From NCBI RefSeq assembly GCF_030814695.1, contig NZ_JAUSVL010000001.1:682001-746000 (forward strand): a DNA stretch of 64,000 nt, read 5' to 3'. This DNA is from Oligosphaera ethanolica (GTDB lineage: Bacteria; Verrucomicrobiota; Lentisphaeria; Oligosphaerales; Oligosphaeraceae). Positions 33,991 to 41,810 of this stretch are shown here, in pieces (positions within the stretch are counted from its first letter, which is position 1; every line of letters starts with the position of its first letter). Under the pieces are notes generated by a model. That model was given only the letters and a program-made list of their open reading frames with translations. It was not told the DNA's origin and searched no databases. The position numbers were made by a program, and so were the translations under genes.

Positions 33991-36286
33991 AGCCCAGAAT
34001 GATGCCCCGGCGCGACGGCCAGTCCCTGTTGCGGTCCGCCGAACGGCAGTCGTACGCGTAGCGGCCCCAGCCGCCGCCCCGGGCGACGCGATCGGACCCG
34101 CCGGCAGCGCCTGGGGGATCGGTCTGAGCCGCACTCCCCAGTTCGCTCTGATACCAGTCCAGGCACCATTCCCATACGTTACCGTGCATGTCATAAAGCC
34201 CCCACTGATTCGGCAAATAGCTGCCGACTTTGGCAGAGCCAACGGATGTGTCACCATCAGATGAATAACCTGATCCGCCATTGTACCAGTATCGCCCGAC
34301 CTCGGCTACATTCGGGCATTCATATTCATCGGTCAAATTCTTCCCCGAATTCAAGGCGGTCGTGGTCCCTGCCCGGCAGGCATACTCCCATTGTGCTTCC
34401 GTCGGCAGGTCGAAGTCCAGGCCGGTTTTGGTCCGCAGCCGCCCCAGGAAGGAGCCGGCATCAACAGCATTGTTGCCCGGCCAGCCTGCTCCGGCGCTAC
34501 TTCCACGAATGTCGTCGTAACTGATCTGTTCCACTGGGCGGGCATCGCGATAGGATGCGTTGGAAAACCAACTTGGCCAGTTGCCCATCACCCGCTCCCA
34601 TTGCTTCTGGGTCACTTCAAAGACACCCACATAGAAGTCCTTGGTCAGGGTCACCGGATGCTGGGTCTCGTCAGGATCTCGCCCCAGTTCATTTGCTGGC
34701 GACCCCATGGTGAAAGTACCAGCAGGAATTTTTCGTAGCACCAGCTTCGTGGTCTTGTATTCGTCAGTCCAGCCGCCGGCCGGGGCGGTCGTGCGAGTGC
34801 TAACCGGGTAGCTCGCGGCGTCAGGCCCTGCTGACAAGTCAATAACGAGATAGGTATCCTCAGGCGGCGCAACATATCCACCTGGCCAATATAGCCAATA
34901 ACCGTTCCCGGCAAGCAGATTTTCCGTCGGATAAAAGCGCTGCCCATTCCACCCCCAGGCGACGGCACCGGCGCTCCACAGGCTGCGGTCGCACAGCGGG
35001 CCCACAAAATTCCAGCCCAATTTCAGGCTCGCCTCGAAATCAAAGCTTTCAAGGGCAGTACCAAAAAGTGTGACTTCATCCGCTGCCTGACAATAGATCC
35101 AATATGCCTGGGTTGCAGCCAGGTTGCCGCTGAGAGCATAGGCCTTGCTGCTTGCATCCAGCGTCATCGCCCCTTTATTCAGCAGCAGAGACTGGGAATC
35201 CTGGTCAAGATTTAGACTGGCGCTGATCAGGTTCCAGCCGGCAGTGAGTTTACAGGAGTAGTAATACGCGGTAGGCAAGCCTGCGTAGTGAGTACCCCAG
35301 CCGGCAGTCCCGAAAACATGGTAGGCCGTGCCGGGGACGCCCAAAAAATGGTTATCGCCCTCAGTAAGCGGCGGAACACCGGCAAAATAGACTGCCAGGA
35401 GACTCGAACACCCATCGAAAGCCCAGCCGCCGATACTGGTCACGCTGGCGGGAATGATCACCTTGGCGAGCTGTGCGCAATAGGAAAACGCCCCTTCACC
35501 AATGCTGGTGACGCTGTCGGGTATCAACACGCTTGCAAGCAGTCCACACTCATCAAAGGCCCAAGCGCTGATGCTGACAACGCCATCGGGAATCTGATAG
35601 GCGCCGGATTTTGCGGCGGGATACAACAATAAAATCGTCATGTTTTTGTCGAACAGAACGCCATCTACGCTGCTGTAGGCGGGATTGGCCTGGGACACGA
35701 CAAATTCAACCAGCCTCAGGCAGAGATCAAACGGGTATTCACCCATGGTGACAACCCCGGCGCCTATACTCACCTTGCTCAGATTGTCGCATTCGGCAAA
35801 GGCCCAATCCCCGATACTGATAACGCTGTCGGGTATGGCCACGCCGGTGATAGAGGCTAAATAAGCGAATGCCTCCTCGCCAATGCCGGTCACCGGCACG
35901 CCGTCAATCGTGTTGGGTATGACGATGTCGCCGCCGGCGCCAGTATATTGAGTTATGGTGACTTCGTTATTGCTGATGGTATACTCGTAATCGTCGTCAC
36001 TTCTGACGGCACTGCGCAGGATGCTATTGCCGTCTTGTTGCGGAGCTGTGCGACGAGAGGCGAGTCCTAGTGCCATGTCAACGCTGGATGCAAAGTCCAC
36101 GGCGTTACTCGTGCCGGCAGGCAACATCCGTGATGGCTCTGCAGACACAGACAGCATGAAGAAAAGCAAAAAAGTCAATGAACAGACTCTGGCCACTCTA
36201 CAGATTGATTTGCGTGCTGGTCGCAACGCCTTTGCGTTCATGTCACGCATCGCCACTGAATGTCTGAGTTGTCTGAAGAATTCCAT
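33965..36286 (-). CDS. DGR target protein: secreted, BspA-like repeats plus FGE/C-type-lectin-fold variable domain
   Basis: A 773-residue protein. AGGAGGCGAAGG precedes the chosen ATG; the frame stays open 25 codons further. A signal peptide ends near residue 49 (SLTFLLFFMLSVSA). Residues about 100-345 are BspA/TpLRR-like repeats (IPDSVTSIGEGAFSYCAQL type). About 355-480 hold two Trp/Gly-rich modules (AGWNLISASLNL; LGWNFVGPL; GNGYWLYW). From about 510 a formylglycine-generating-enzyme-like domain follows (IPAGTFTMGSP, LPTEAQWEYACRAG, YDMHGNVWEW). Its last part (726-770) is the variable repeat. Only one of the two catalytic FGE cysteines seems present (YAYDC), so it is probably a ligand-binding, not enzymatic, domain. 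It likely acts at the cell surface. Confidence 0.95.
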   Translation of the reverse strand: MEFFRQLRHSVAMRDMNAKALRPARKSICRVARVCSLTFLLFFMLSVSAEPSRMLPAGTSNAVDFASSVDMALGLASRRTAPQQDGNSILRSAVRSDDDYEYTISNNEVTITQYTGAGGDIVIPNTIDGVPVTGIGEEAFAYLASITGVAIPDSVISIGDWAFAECDNLSKVSIGAGVVTMGEYPFDLCLRLVEFVVSQANPAYSSVDGVLFDKNMTILLLYPAAKSGAYQIPDGVVSISAWAFDECGLLASVLIPDSVTSIGEGAFSYCAQLAKVIIPASVTSIGGWAFDGCSSLLAVYFAGVPPLTEGDNHFLGVPGTAYHVFGTAGWGTHYAGLPTAYYYSCKLTAGWNLISASLNLDQDSQSLLLNKGAMTLDASSKAYALSGNLAATQAYWIYCQAADEVTLFGTALESFDFEASLKLGWNFVGPLCDRSLWSAGAVAWGWNGQRFYPTENLLAGNGYWLYWPGGYVAPPEDTYLVIDLSAGPDAASYPVSTRTTAPAGGWTDEYKTTKLVLRKIPAGTFTMGSPANELGRDPDETQHPVTLTKDFYVGVFEVTQKQWERVMGNWPSWFSNASYRDARPVEQISYDDIRGSSAGAGWPGNNAVDAGSFLGRLRTKTGLDFDLPTEAQWEYACRAGTTTALNSGKNLTDEYECPNVAEVGRYWYNGGSGYSSDGDTSVGSAKVGSYLPNQWGLYDMHGNVWEWCLDWYQSELGSAAQTDPPGAAGGSDRVARGGGWGRYAYDCRSADRNRDWPSRRGIILGFRLVRAVQ
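33978..34112 (-). other. DGR variable repeat (VR)
   Basis: The 135-bp 3' end of the target gene, aligned gap-free with the template repeat. The 19 differences all sit at template adenines (minus strand). They alter mainly Asn codons: N to A, G, R, Y, D or I, plus one S to G. Unchanged parts keep the fold: GFRL near the end, CRS, RNR and WPS. Similarity breaks abruptly at 33977, where TR and VR differ at a non-adenine base. This is the expected junction with the initiation-of-homing sequence at the 3' side of the coding strand. Confidence 0.97.
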
Positions 36287-36487
36287 CCTTCGCCTCCTGA
36301 TTTTGCTCTTTCCACGGTTTGCTTTCAACACCTCTCCCGGTTGCGGTGTGAGTTCTGTCAAAAATCATACTATTGTTTCATCGCAACTTACTATTTTTGA
36401 GTAACCTACGCTTAGTTATCACCATCCTGCAATTTACTGAAAAACCTCTTTGCACATTTGGTTTGACAACGGTCATGTGGACGGCAA

Positions 36488-36538
36488 CAGCCACGCGCCC
36501 TCGGTGATCCTGGCCAAGTCCTGCCACGAAAAAAATAA
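36488..36538 (+). pseudogene. murF 5' fragment, part 1 of the right flanking repeat
   Basis: On the minus strand this encodes LFFSWQDLARITEG, then AWLLP, corresponding to murF residues 4-22. A stop follows where similarity ends. It is the first part of the right direct repeat of the DGR and is separated from the rest by the ISL3 element. It is a remnant without a promoter or downstream gene. Confidence 0.8.
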
Positions 36539-38163
36539 GGCTCTTCAGGAAACTTAGTGGGTAGATTTTTCGACGTTTTGTGCTCAGAACCAAGACAACG
36601 CCTTGTCACATGGGGGGAAAAAAGCCAGCTAATCGTACGCATAAAATAGTGTAACTTGTTGATATTCAACGATCAATTAATGTTCAAATTATGATGCCCG
36701 CCCAGCTTTCCATGTCAATTTGTATGGAAGGCAGTCGGAGCAATCTTCCGCTTCGGTGTTTCTTGTTATTGCAAGAATGCCTTCACTTTTGTTGCACCCG
36801 ATCATTTTTGTGTTTCATTACCTCATGGCCACGCAATGCCCAGTCAATCACCTGACCTCGTCATTCACATTGAGCCATGGGAGTCCGCCATGAACTTGGA
36901 GTCGTTTTATCAACGCGTGATTAATCCGCCATCGCCCTGGACTGTCTCCAAGGTCGAAATTTCCGACGACAGTACCCGTGTTGACGTCTGGCTGATCCAT
37001 CAGGAGCATTATCGCTTTTCGTGTCATGCCTGTCACACCCCATCACCTACTTACGACCATGCTCCGGAAAGAACCTGGCAACATCTGGACACCTGCGAGT
37101 GCAAGACCTACCTTCATGCCCGTATTCCCCGAGTTCAATGCCCCAAGCATGGGATCGTCAACAGCGACTTTCCTCTGGCTGATTCACAGATCTCAATTAC
37201 ATACAAGATGGAAAGCAAGTGCATCAAGACCATCCAGGCCTCCAATTTGACCGATGCGTCCGAACTAACGAGGGTGTCTTGGGACATGTTGGAAAGTATC
37301 CGCGATCGGGCCGTCAAGCGAGGGCTTGAGCGACGTGGCGATACGACGCCGGTCATCATGGGACTTGACGAGAAGCAGGTGTTTTCCAGACATCGCTATT
37401 TCACCATTATCACTGACATTGGCAATGGGAGCGTGTTTGACGTGGTGGACAAGCGGCGCATTGATGACATCAGCCCCTGGTTTGAAAAACGCAAGGAAAG
37501 TTTGAAAAACGTCCAGATCGCGGCCATGGACATGAGTGCGGGGTATGAGCGTATTGCGTCAAACTTCATGCCCAATGCCGAACTGTGTTTTGATCATTTC
37601 CATGTGATGCAGGTCGTCCAAAAGGCAGTGGACAGCACACGAAAGCAAGAACAGGCCACGATGAGCGATGAGGACAAGAAAAGCATGTTCGGAGCGCGCC
37701 ATGATTTTCTGTATGGCAGGGAGAATCTTCCTGACAAAAACAAGGCCAGGTTCGAAAAAGTTAGACAGATTGCCAAGAAAACGGCGCGGGCATGGGCAAT
37801 CAAGGAAAACCTTCGCGACATGTGGACAACTTGCCCCGACAAAGAAGAGACGCCGAAGTATTTCAAACACTGGTACTGGTGGGCGACGCATTCACAAATT
37901 CCGGACATGGCAAAAGCCGCCCATACGCTGAAAAACCACTTCTATGGCATAGTGGCTGCAATCGAACATGGGGTCAGCAATGCCCTGACCGAGGGGCTGA
38001 ACAGCAAAATTGAGGCTGTCAAGAGAAGTGCATGTGGTTTCAAAAACAAAGAATCTTTACGCAATGCAATTCTGTTTCATTGCGGGAAACTTAACCTGCT
38101 GCCAGAGGCCGCCAACTAGCACTTGCACTCAAATTTGCAACCCACGGAATTGCCTGAAGCACC
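36539..38163 (+). mobile_element. ISL3-family insertion sequence
   Basis: 1625 bp. The left end begins GGCTCTTCAGGAAACTTAG. The right end, reverse-complemented, begins GGTGCTTCAGGCAATTCCG. These are imperfect terminal inverted repeats of the ISL3 type. It is flanked by 8-bp direct copies of AAAAATAA (36531-36538 and 38164-38171), the target-site length usual for ISL3. Removing the element and one copy restores the murF 5' fragment. It contains one intact transposase gene. The intervals 36539-36835 and 38120-38163 hold no other gene. Confidence 0.93.
36836..38119 (+). CDS. ISL3-family transposase
   Basis: 427 residues, or 409 if the ATG at 36890 (NLESFYQRVINPPSPW) is used. An N-terminal zinc-finger-like region (CHACHTPS and a later CPKHG) is followed by the DDE transposase domain. 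The motifs are IMGLDEKQVF (first Asp), AAMDMSAGYE and FDHFHVMQ (second region), and NALTEGLNSKIEAVKR (catalytic Glu). All three acidic positions appear intact and the frame is uninterrupted, so the element may still be mobile. It catalyses cut-and-paste movement using the terminal inverted repeats. Confidence 0.95.
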   Translation: MPSQSPDLVIHIEPWESAMNLESFYQRVINPPSPWTVSKVEISDDSTRVDVWLIHQEHYRFSCHACHTPSPTYDHAPERTWQHLDTCECKTYLHARIPRVQCPKHGIVNSDFPLADSQISITYKMESKCIKTIQASNLTDASELTRVSWDMLESIRDRAVKRGLERRGDTTPVIMGLDEKQVFSRHRYFTIITDIGNGSVFDVVDKRRIDDISPWFEKRKESLKNVQIAAMDMSAGYERIASNFMPNAELCFDHFHVMQVVQKAVDSTRKQEQATMSDEDKKSMFGARHDFLYGRENLPDKNKARFEKVRQIAKKTARAWAIKENLRDMWTTCPDKEETPKYFKHWYWWATHSQIPDMAKAAHTLKNHFYGIVAAIEHGVSNALTEGLNSKIEAVKRSACGFKNKESLRNAILFHCGKLNLLPEAAN

Positions 38164-38626
38164 AAAAATAAATCGCTCATTGCATCAATCTCCACTGGCG
38201 ACGCGAAAACAACCCGTGCCGCTGGACATGAGACTGCTCGAGCCTCTTGGGCGGCGGGAAAACGCATATTGCCTCAAGAATACTCCCAGCACGGGTACTT
38301 TGCAACGCCATACACCGGCAAATGCCGCCGGGACGGCGGCGCTCCCAGGACTATTGCCGCCGGGACGGCGGCGACACGGGCGCGCTACGATCGACGTGGA
38401 TGACGAAGACGGTTTTATGAGCCGTCTCGCCGGCGCGGGCTGAAAGCCCGCACCACGGCCGCGATACAAGTGCGCGAGGGAGACGCTGAAAACACGCGTG
38501 CGAGGGGACGCGAGCTGACCTCATGCACCCCGGCCGCGACACACGCGCCGCGACTGGACGATAAACCATGCCGCTTGCCGAAAAGCCGTAATCGGTTAGT
38601 GATTGATAACTGATGCACGGCATGCC
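38164..38626 (+). repeat. DGR-flanking direct repeat, right copy, part 2
   Basis: Continues the right repeat after the insertion sequence: the murF start codon region (minus-strand ATGAGCGATTTATTTTT), then AATCTCCACTGGCGA, ACGCATATTGCCTCAAGAAT, the GGACGGCGGCG block and the CACCCCGGCCGCGACACACG block. About 130 bp in the middle (38375-38520) has no match in the left copy. Confidence 0.8.
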
Positions 38627-38665
38627 TCTCGCTGGCGCGTGGGACGCGGCGTGCTAGCCAATGTG

Positions 38666-38922
38666 GCGCCCTCCGGGCGCAATTCCAAGTTGTTGTCACA
38701 CCCCTGGTTGCGGCGCCCTCCGGGCGCCTCGCCAGGGGTTATGCATGGTACGGCCCTCCGGGCCGAACTTGGCCGATCTGACGACTTGCTTTGTCCGATT
38801 CGGGTCGAAAACCTCCATCATTTAATATCCATGTTTTTGCGCCGTAGGCGCTTAGCCATGCTTAACCCCAGGCTTTAGCCTGGGGACGCAGCCTGCCAAC
38901 AGACAGTGCCTCGTAGAGGCAC
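38666..38922. repeat. Cluster of TCC- and GTA-triloop hairpins
   Basis: GCGCCC-TCC-GGGCGC (38666-38680) comes first. A nested CCCCTGG...CCAGGGG stem (from 38701) follows, enclosing GGCGCCC-TCC-GGGCGCC. Next is CGGCCC-TCC-GGGCCG near 38751. Then GCGCC-GTA-GGCGC (38839-38851), CCCCAGGC-TTTA-GCCTGGGG (38866-38885) and GTGCCTC-GTA-GAGGCAC (38906-38922). Loops stay constant while stems change in pairs. No gene lies between 38627 and 39079. Confidence 0.8.
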
Positions 38923-39079
38923 CACAGTTTTGGTTATCAATCACTGACCGATTACCAAAAGCCTGTCAATGGGCAACCAGCCCAAGTGCTATTTTTATGT
39001 CATGAACTACAGTAAGCGCCTTGCGACTCCGTAGCCGCTGAAACAGCGTTTTGACTACAGTTTCACATGTGGGATAGGT

Positions 39080-41797
39080 ATGAAAATTGAGTTGGTGCTC
39101 AGCCCCGGCGGCCGCCTGCGTCTGGAAACGACCGTGGAGCCCGAATTCGATTGTTGGGATGCGCCTGATGCCATCGTTCAGAAACTGACAGACGGCTTTG
39201 CACGTGGCAATGCCGATGGCCTGCTGGCTTTGGTCAATGAGGACATCTCCGCCAGCGCCCCCCTCGCCTGCAGATATTTCCGCCAGTTTACGCGCGAAAT
39301 CATCACCGCGCTATGCCGCGTGCAGTGCGGCAACGCCAGCGAGCTTCCCCGGGCCCTGGCTGAGCTCAGCCCAGAACAGTCAGCCCTTGACGCCGAGATT
39401 ATGGCTGCACCGCCCATGCGCGGTGCAGAATACATCAACGCCGACTGGCTGCAGTCCCTCCATGGCGAGCTCATCACCTGGGTAACGGACCAGTACAAAC
39501 CCCGCTTCGGGCCCTTTGCCGAATGGGTCAGAAAACTGAATCCGGCGTGGAAGAGCGTCGGCAAAGTCAGTTTTCACCTAGCCGAAAACAAGCAGGACAC
39601 GAGCGGCGCGTATCCCTTTGCCTTTTTGGCGACATTCATCCATCGGCTCTCCGAAAATGACGTCCCCCGACACCTCCCCCTCGGCACCGCCATCAAGACC
39701 TACGTCAATGATCGCAACGCCCTGCTGGCCCTGCTCAAACCCGTCCAGGACGCTGCGGCACGTAGCAAGCTAATCGCCGGCCTGTTGGAAAAGCGCGAGA
39801 TATTCCGCCCCCAGGCGTGGACGGCCCGTCAGGCCTTCGATTTTCTCAGCGACCTGCCCGCCATCGAGGAATCCGGCGTCATCGTCCGCATCCCGAACAT
39901 CTGGAAAAACAACGCCCCGCCAAAGGTCAAAGTGTCCGTCGCCGTGGACCTGCGCAAGAACCAGCAACTCGGCGTCAATGCCCTCCTGGACTTTTCCGTC
40001 CAAGCGGTTCTTGACGGTCAAGAGCTGTCACGGGAAGAGTTGGCCGCCTTGCTGAATTCGAACGACGGCCTAGTCCGTATCAAAGGCAATTGGGTCGCAG
40101 CCGATTCTGACAAAATCCGCGAGCTTTTGCAACAGTGGGACCAAGCTGCCCGCAGCAACCAACAGGGCATGAGTTTTATTGACGGCCTGCGCCTTCTGGC
40201 CGGCGCTCAGTTGCCCGGCTCGCCCAACAGGCCAGCCGACGAAGCCAACGTCTGCGAAGTCCACGCCACCGGGCAGCTCCAGCAGCTCCTGGCCGAACTG
40301 GCCAGCCCCTCAGCAATCCCCTTGCCGCCCATGCCGGCGCCTCTGCAAAGCAGGTTGCGACCCTATCAGCTGGACGGCGTCCGCTGGCTCTGGCGCATGT
40401 CCGAACTGGGTCTGGGCTGTTGTTTGGCTGACGACATGGGGCTGGGCAAGACTCTGCAAGTCCTCTGCCTCCTCACCTTGCTGCAAGCGCGGGGCGACAC
40501 CCGGCAAAGCCCGGCCTTGCTGGTCGTACCCGCGTCGCTGCTGCAAAATTGGTGCAAGGAATCCGCGCAATTCACTCCCCATTTGCGCTTTGGCATTCTC
40601 CATCCCATGGCGATGAGCGACGACGACACCCGGGCCTGCAACGACAACGCCGCCCAGTACGTGCAGCGCTTCGACGCCGTGCTCACTACCTACGGCATGC
40701 TCTCACGCATCAACACGTTGCAGACAATCACCTGGGCCGCCGTCATCGCCGACGAAGCCCAGGCCATCAAAAACCCCGCCTCCAAGCAAAGCAAAGCCGT
40801 CCGCGGCCTGCAGAGTCCGCGCCGCCTGGCCCTGACCGGCACGCCCGTCGAAAACCGCCTCTCGGACTTGTGGAGCATCTTCGACTTCATCAGCCCGGGC
40901 CTGCTCGGCAGCCCGAGCTCCTTCAAGACCTTTGTCAAAAATCTCAATGACGCCGGCGGCAACGCCAACTTCGGGCCTCTGCGCCGACTCACCCGGCCCT
41001 ACATTTTGCGGCGATTGAAGACCGACAAGCGCATCATTGCCGACCTCCCCGACAAAACGGAAATGAAAGTCTTCTGCCAGCTGACCAAGCCCCAAGCCGT
41101 CTTCTACCAACAGGCCGTCACCGCCATGACCAGGGAACTTCAGGAAAGCGACGGCATCCAGCGCCGCGGGCTGATTTTCAAATATCTGATGATCTTCAAG
41201 CAAATTTGCAACCACCCCAGCCAATTCACGGGTGATGGCGACTACGACGCGGCTTCCGGCGGCAAATTCCTCCGGCTGGCGGAAATTGCGGAGGAAATTC
41301 GCTCGCGGCAGGAAAAGGTGCTGGTCTTCACCCAGTTTGCGGAGATGACCGAGCCCCTGCACGAACACTTGACGCGATGTTTTGGCCGCAGCGGCTTGAT
41401 CCTGCACGGCGGCACGGCCATCAAACAGCGCCAAGTGCTGGTTGAGGATTTTCAGCGGGACGCCGGCCCGCCCTTTTTCGTGCTATCAGTGAAGGCCGCC
41501 GGCACGGGCCTGAATCTCACCGCCGCCAACCACGTGGTCCATTTCGACCGCTGGTGGAATCCCGCCGTGGAAAACCAGGCCACCGACCGTGCCTACCGCA
41601 TCGGTCAGCACCGCAATGTCCTGGCCCACAAATTCATCTGCAAAGGCACCGTGGAAGAAAAGATTGACGCGCTCATCGATGAAAAGAAAGACCTCGCCGA
41701 TTCGCTGCTCAGCCAGGGCGCCGAAAAATTGCTCACAGATATGAACAATGACGAGTTGCTCAAGTTTGTCGAACTCGACCTGAAGTCAATGATGTAA
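39080..41797 (+). CDS. SNF2-family DNA-dependent ATPase/helicase
   Basis: A 905-residue Swi2/Snf2 protein. The N-terminal ~420 residues are a bacterial SNF2-associated region. The helicase core starts at LRPYQLDGVRWLWRM. Walker A is DDMGLGKTLQVL (about 451-462), motif II is IADEAQAIKN (DEAQ, about 556) and motif III is LALTGTPVENRLSDLW. The C-terminal half carries KVLVFTQFAEM and VHFDRWWNPAVENQATDRAYRIGQ. All motifs are intact. It translocates on double-stranded DNA to remodel protein-DNA complexes. It lies 13 bases before the SWIM-domain gene, a frequent bacterial pairing. Confidence 0.95.
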   Translation: MKIELVLSPGGRLRLETTVEPEFDCWDAPDAIVQKLTDGFARGNADGLLALVNEDISASAPLACRYFRQFTREIITALCRVQCGNASELPRALAELSPEQSALDAEIMAAPPMRGAEYINADWLQSLHGELITWVTDQYKPRFGPFAEWVRKLNPAWKSVGKVSFHLAENKQDTSGAYPFAFLATFIHRLSENDVPRHLPLGTAIKTYVNDRNALLALLKPVQDAAARSKLIAGLLEKREIFRPQAWTARQAFDFLSDLPAIEESGVIVRIPNIWKNNAPPKVKVSVAVDLRKNQQLGVNALLDFSVQAVLDGQELSREELAALLNSNDGLVRIKGNWVAADSDKIRELLQQWDQAARSNQQGMSFIDGLRLLAGAQLPGSPNRPADEANVCEVHATGQLQQLLAELASPSAIPLPPMPAPLQSRLRPYQLDGVRWLWRMSELGLGCCLADDMGLGKTLQVLCLLTLLQARGDTRQSPALLVVPASLLQNWCKESAQFTPHLRFGILHPMAMSDDDTRACNDNAAQYVQRFDAVLTTYGMLSRINTLQTITWAAVIADEAQAIKNPASKQSKAVRGLQSPRRLALTGTPVENRLSDLWSIFDFISPGLLGSPSSFKTFVKNLNDAGGNANFGPLRRLTRPYILRRLKTDKRIIADLPDKTEMKVFCQLTKPQAVFYQQAVTAMTRELQESDGIQRRGLIFKYLMIFKQICNHPSQFTGDGDYDAASGGKFLRLAEIAEEIRSRQEKVLVFTQFAEMTEPLHEHLTRCFGRSGLILHGGTAIKQRQVLVEDFQRDAGPPFFVLSVKAAGTGLNLTAANHVVHFDRWWNPAVENQATDRAYRIGQHRNVLAHKFICKGTVEEKIDALIDEKKDLADSLLSQGAEKLLTDMNNDELLKFVELDLKSMM

Positions 41798-41810
41798 GGA
41801 ACACCAGCAC

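Noticed and set aside
36378..36669. Short minus-strand frames upstream of the DGR target
   Set aside because: They are frame-shifted readings of the murF fragment and the insertion-sequence end.
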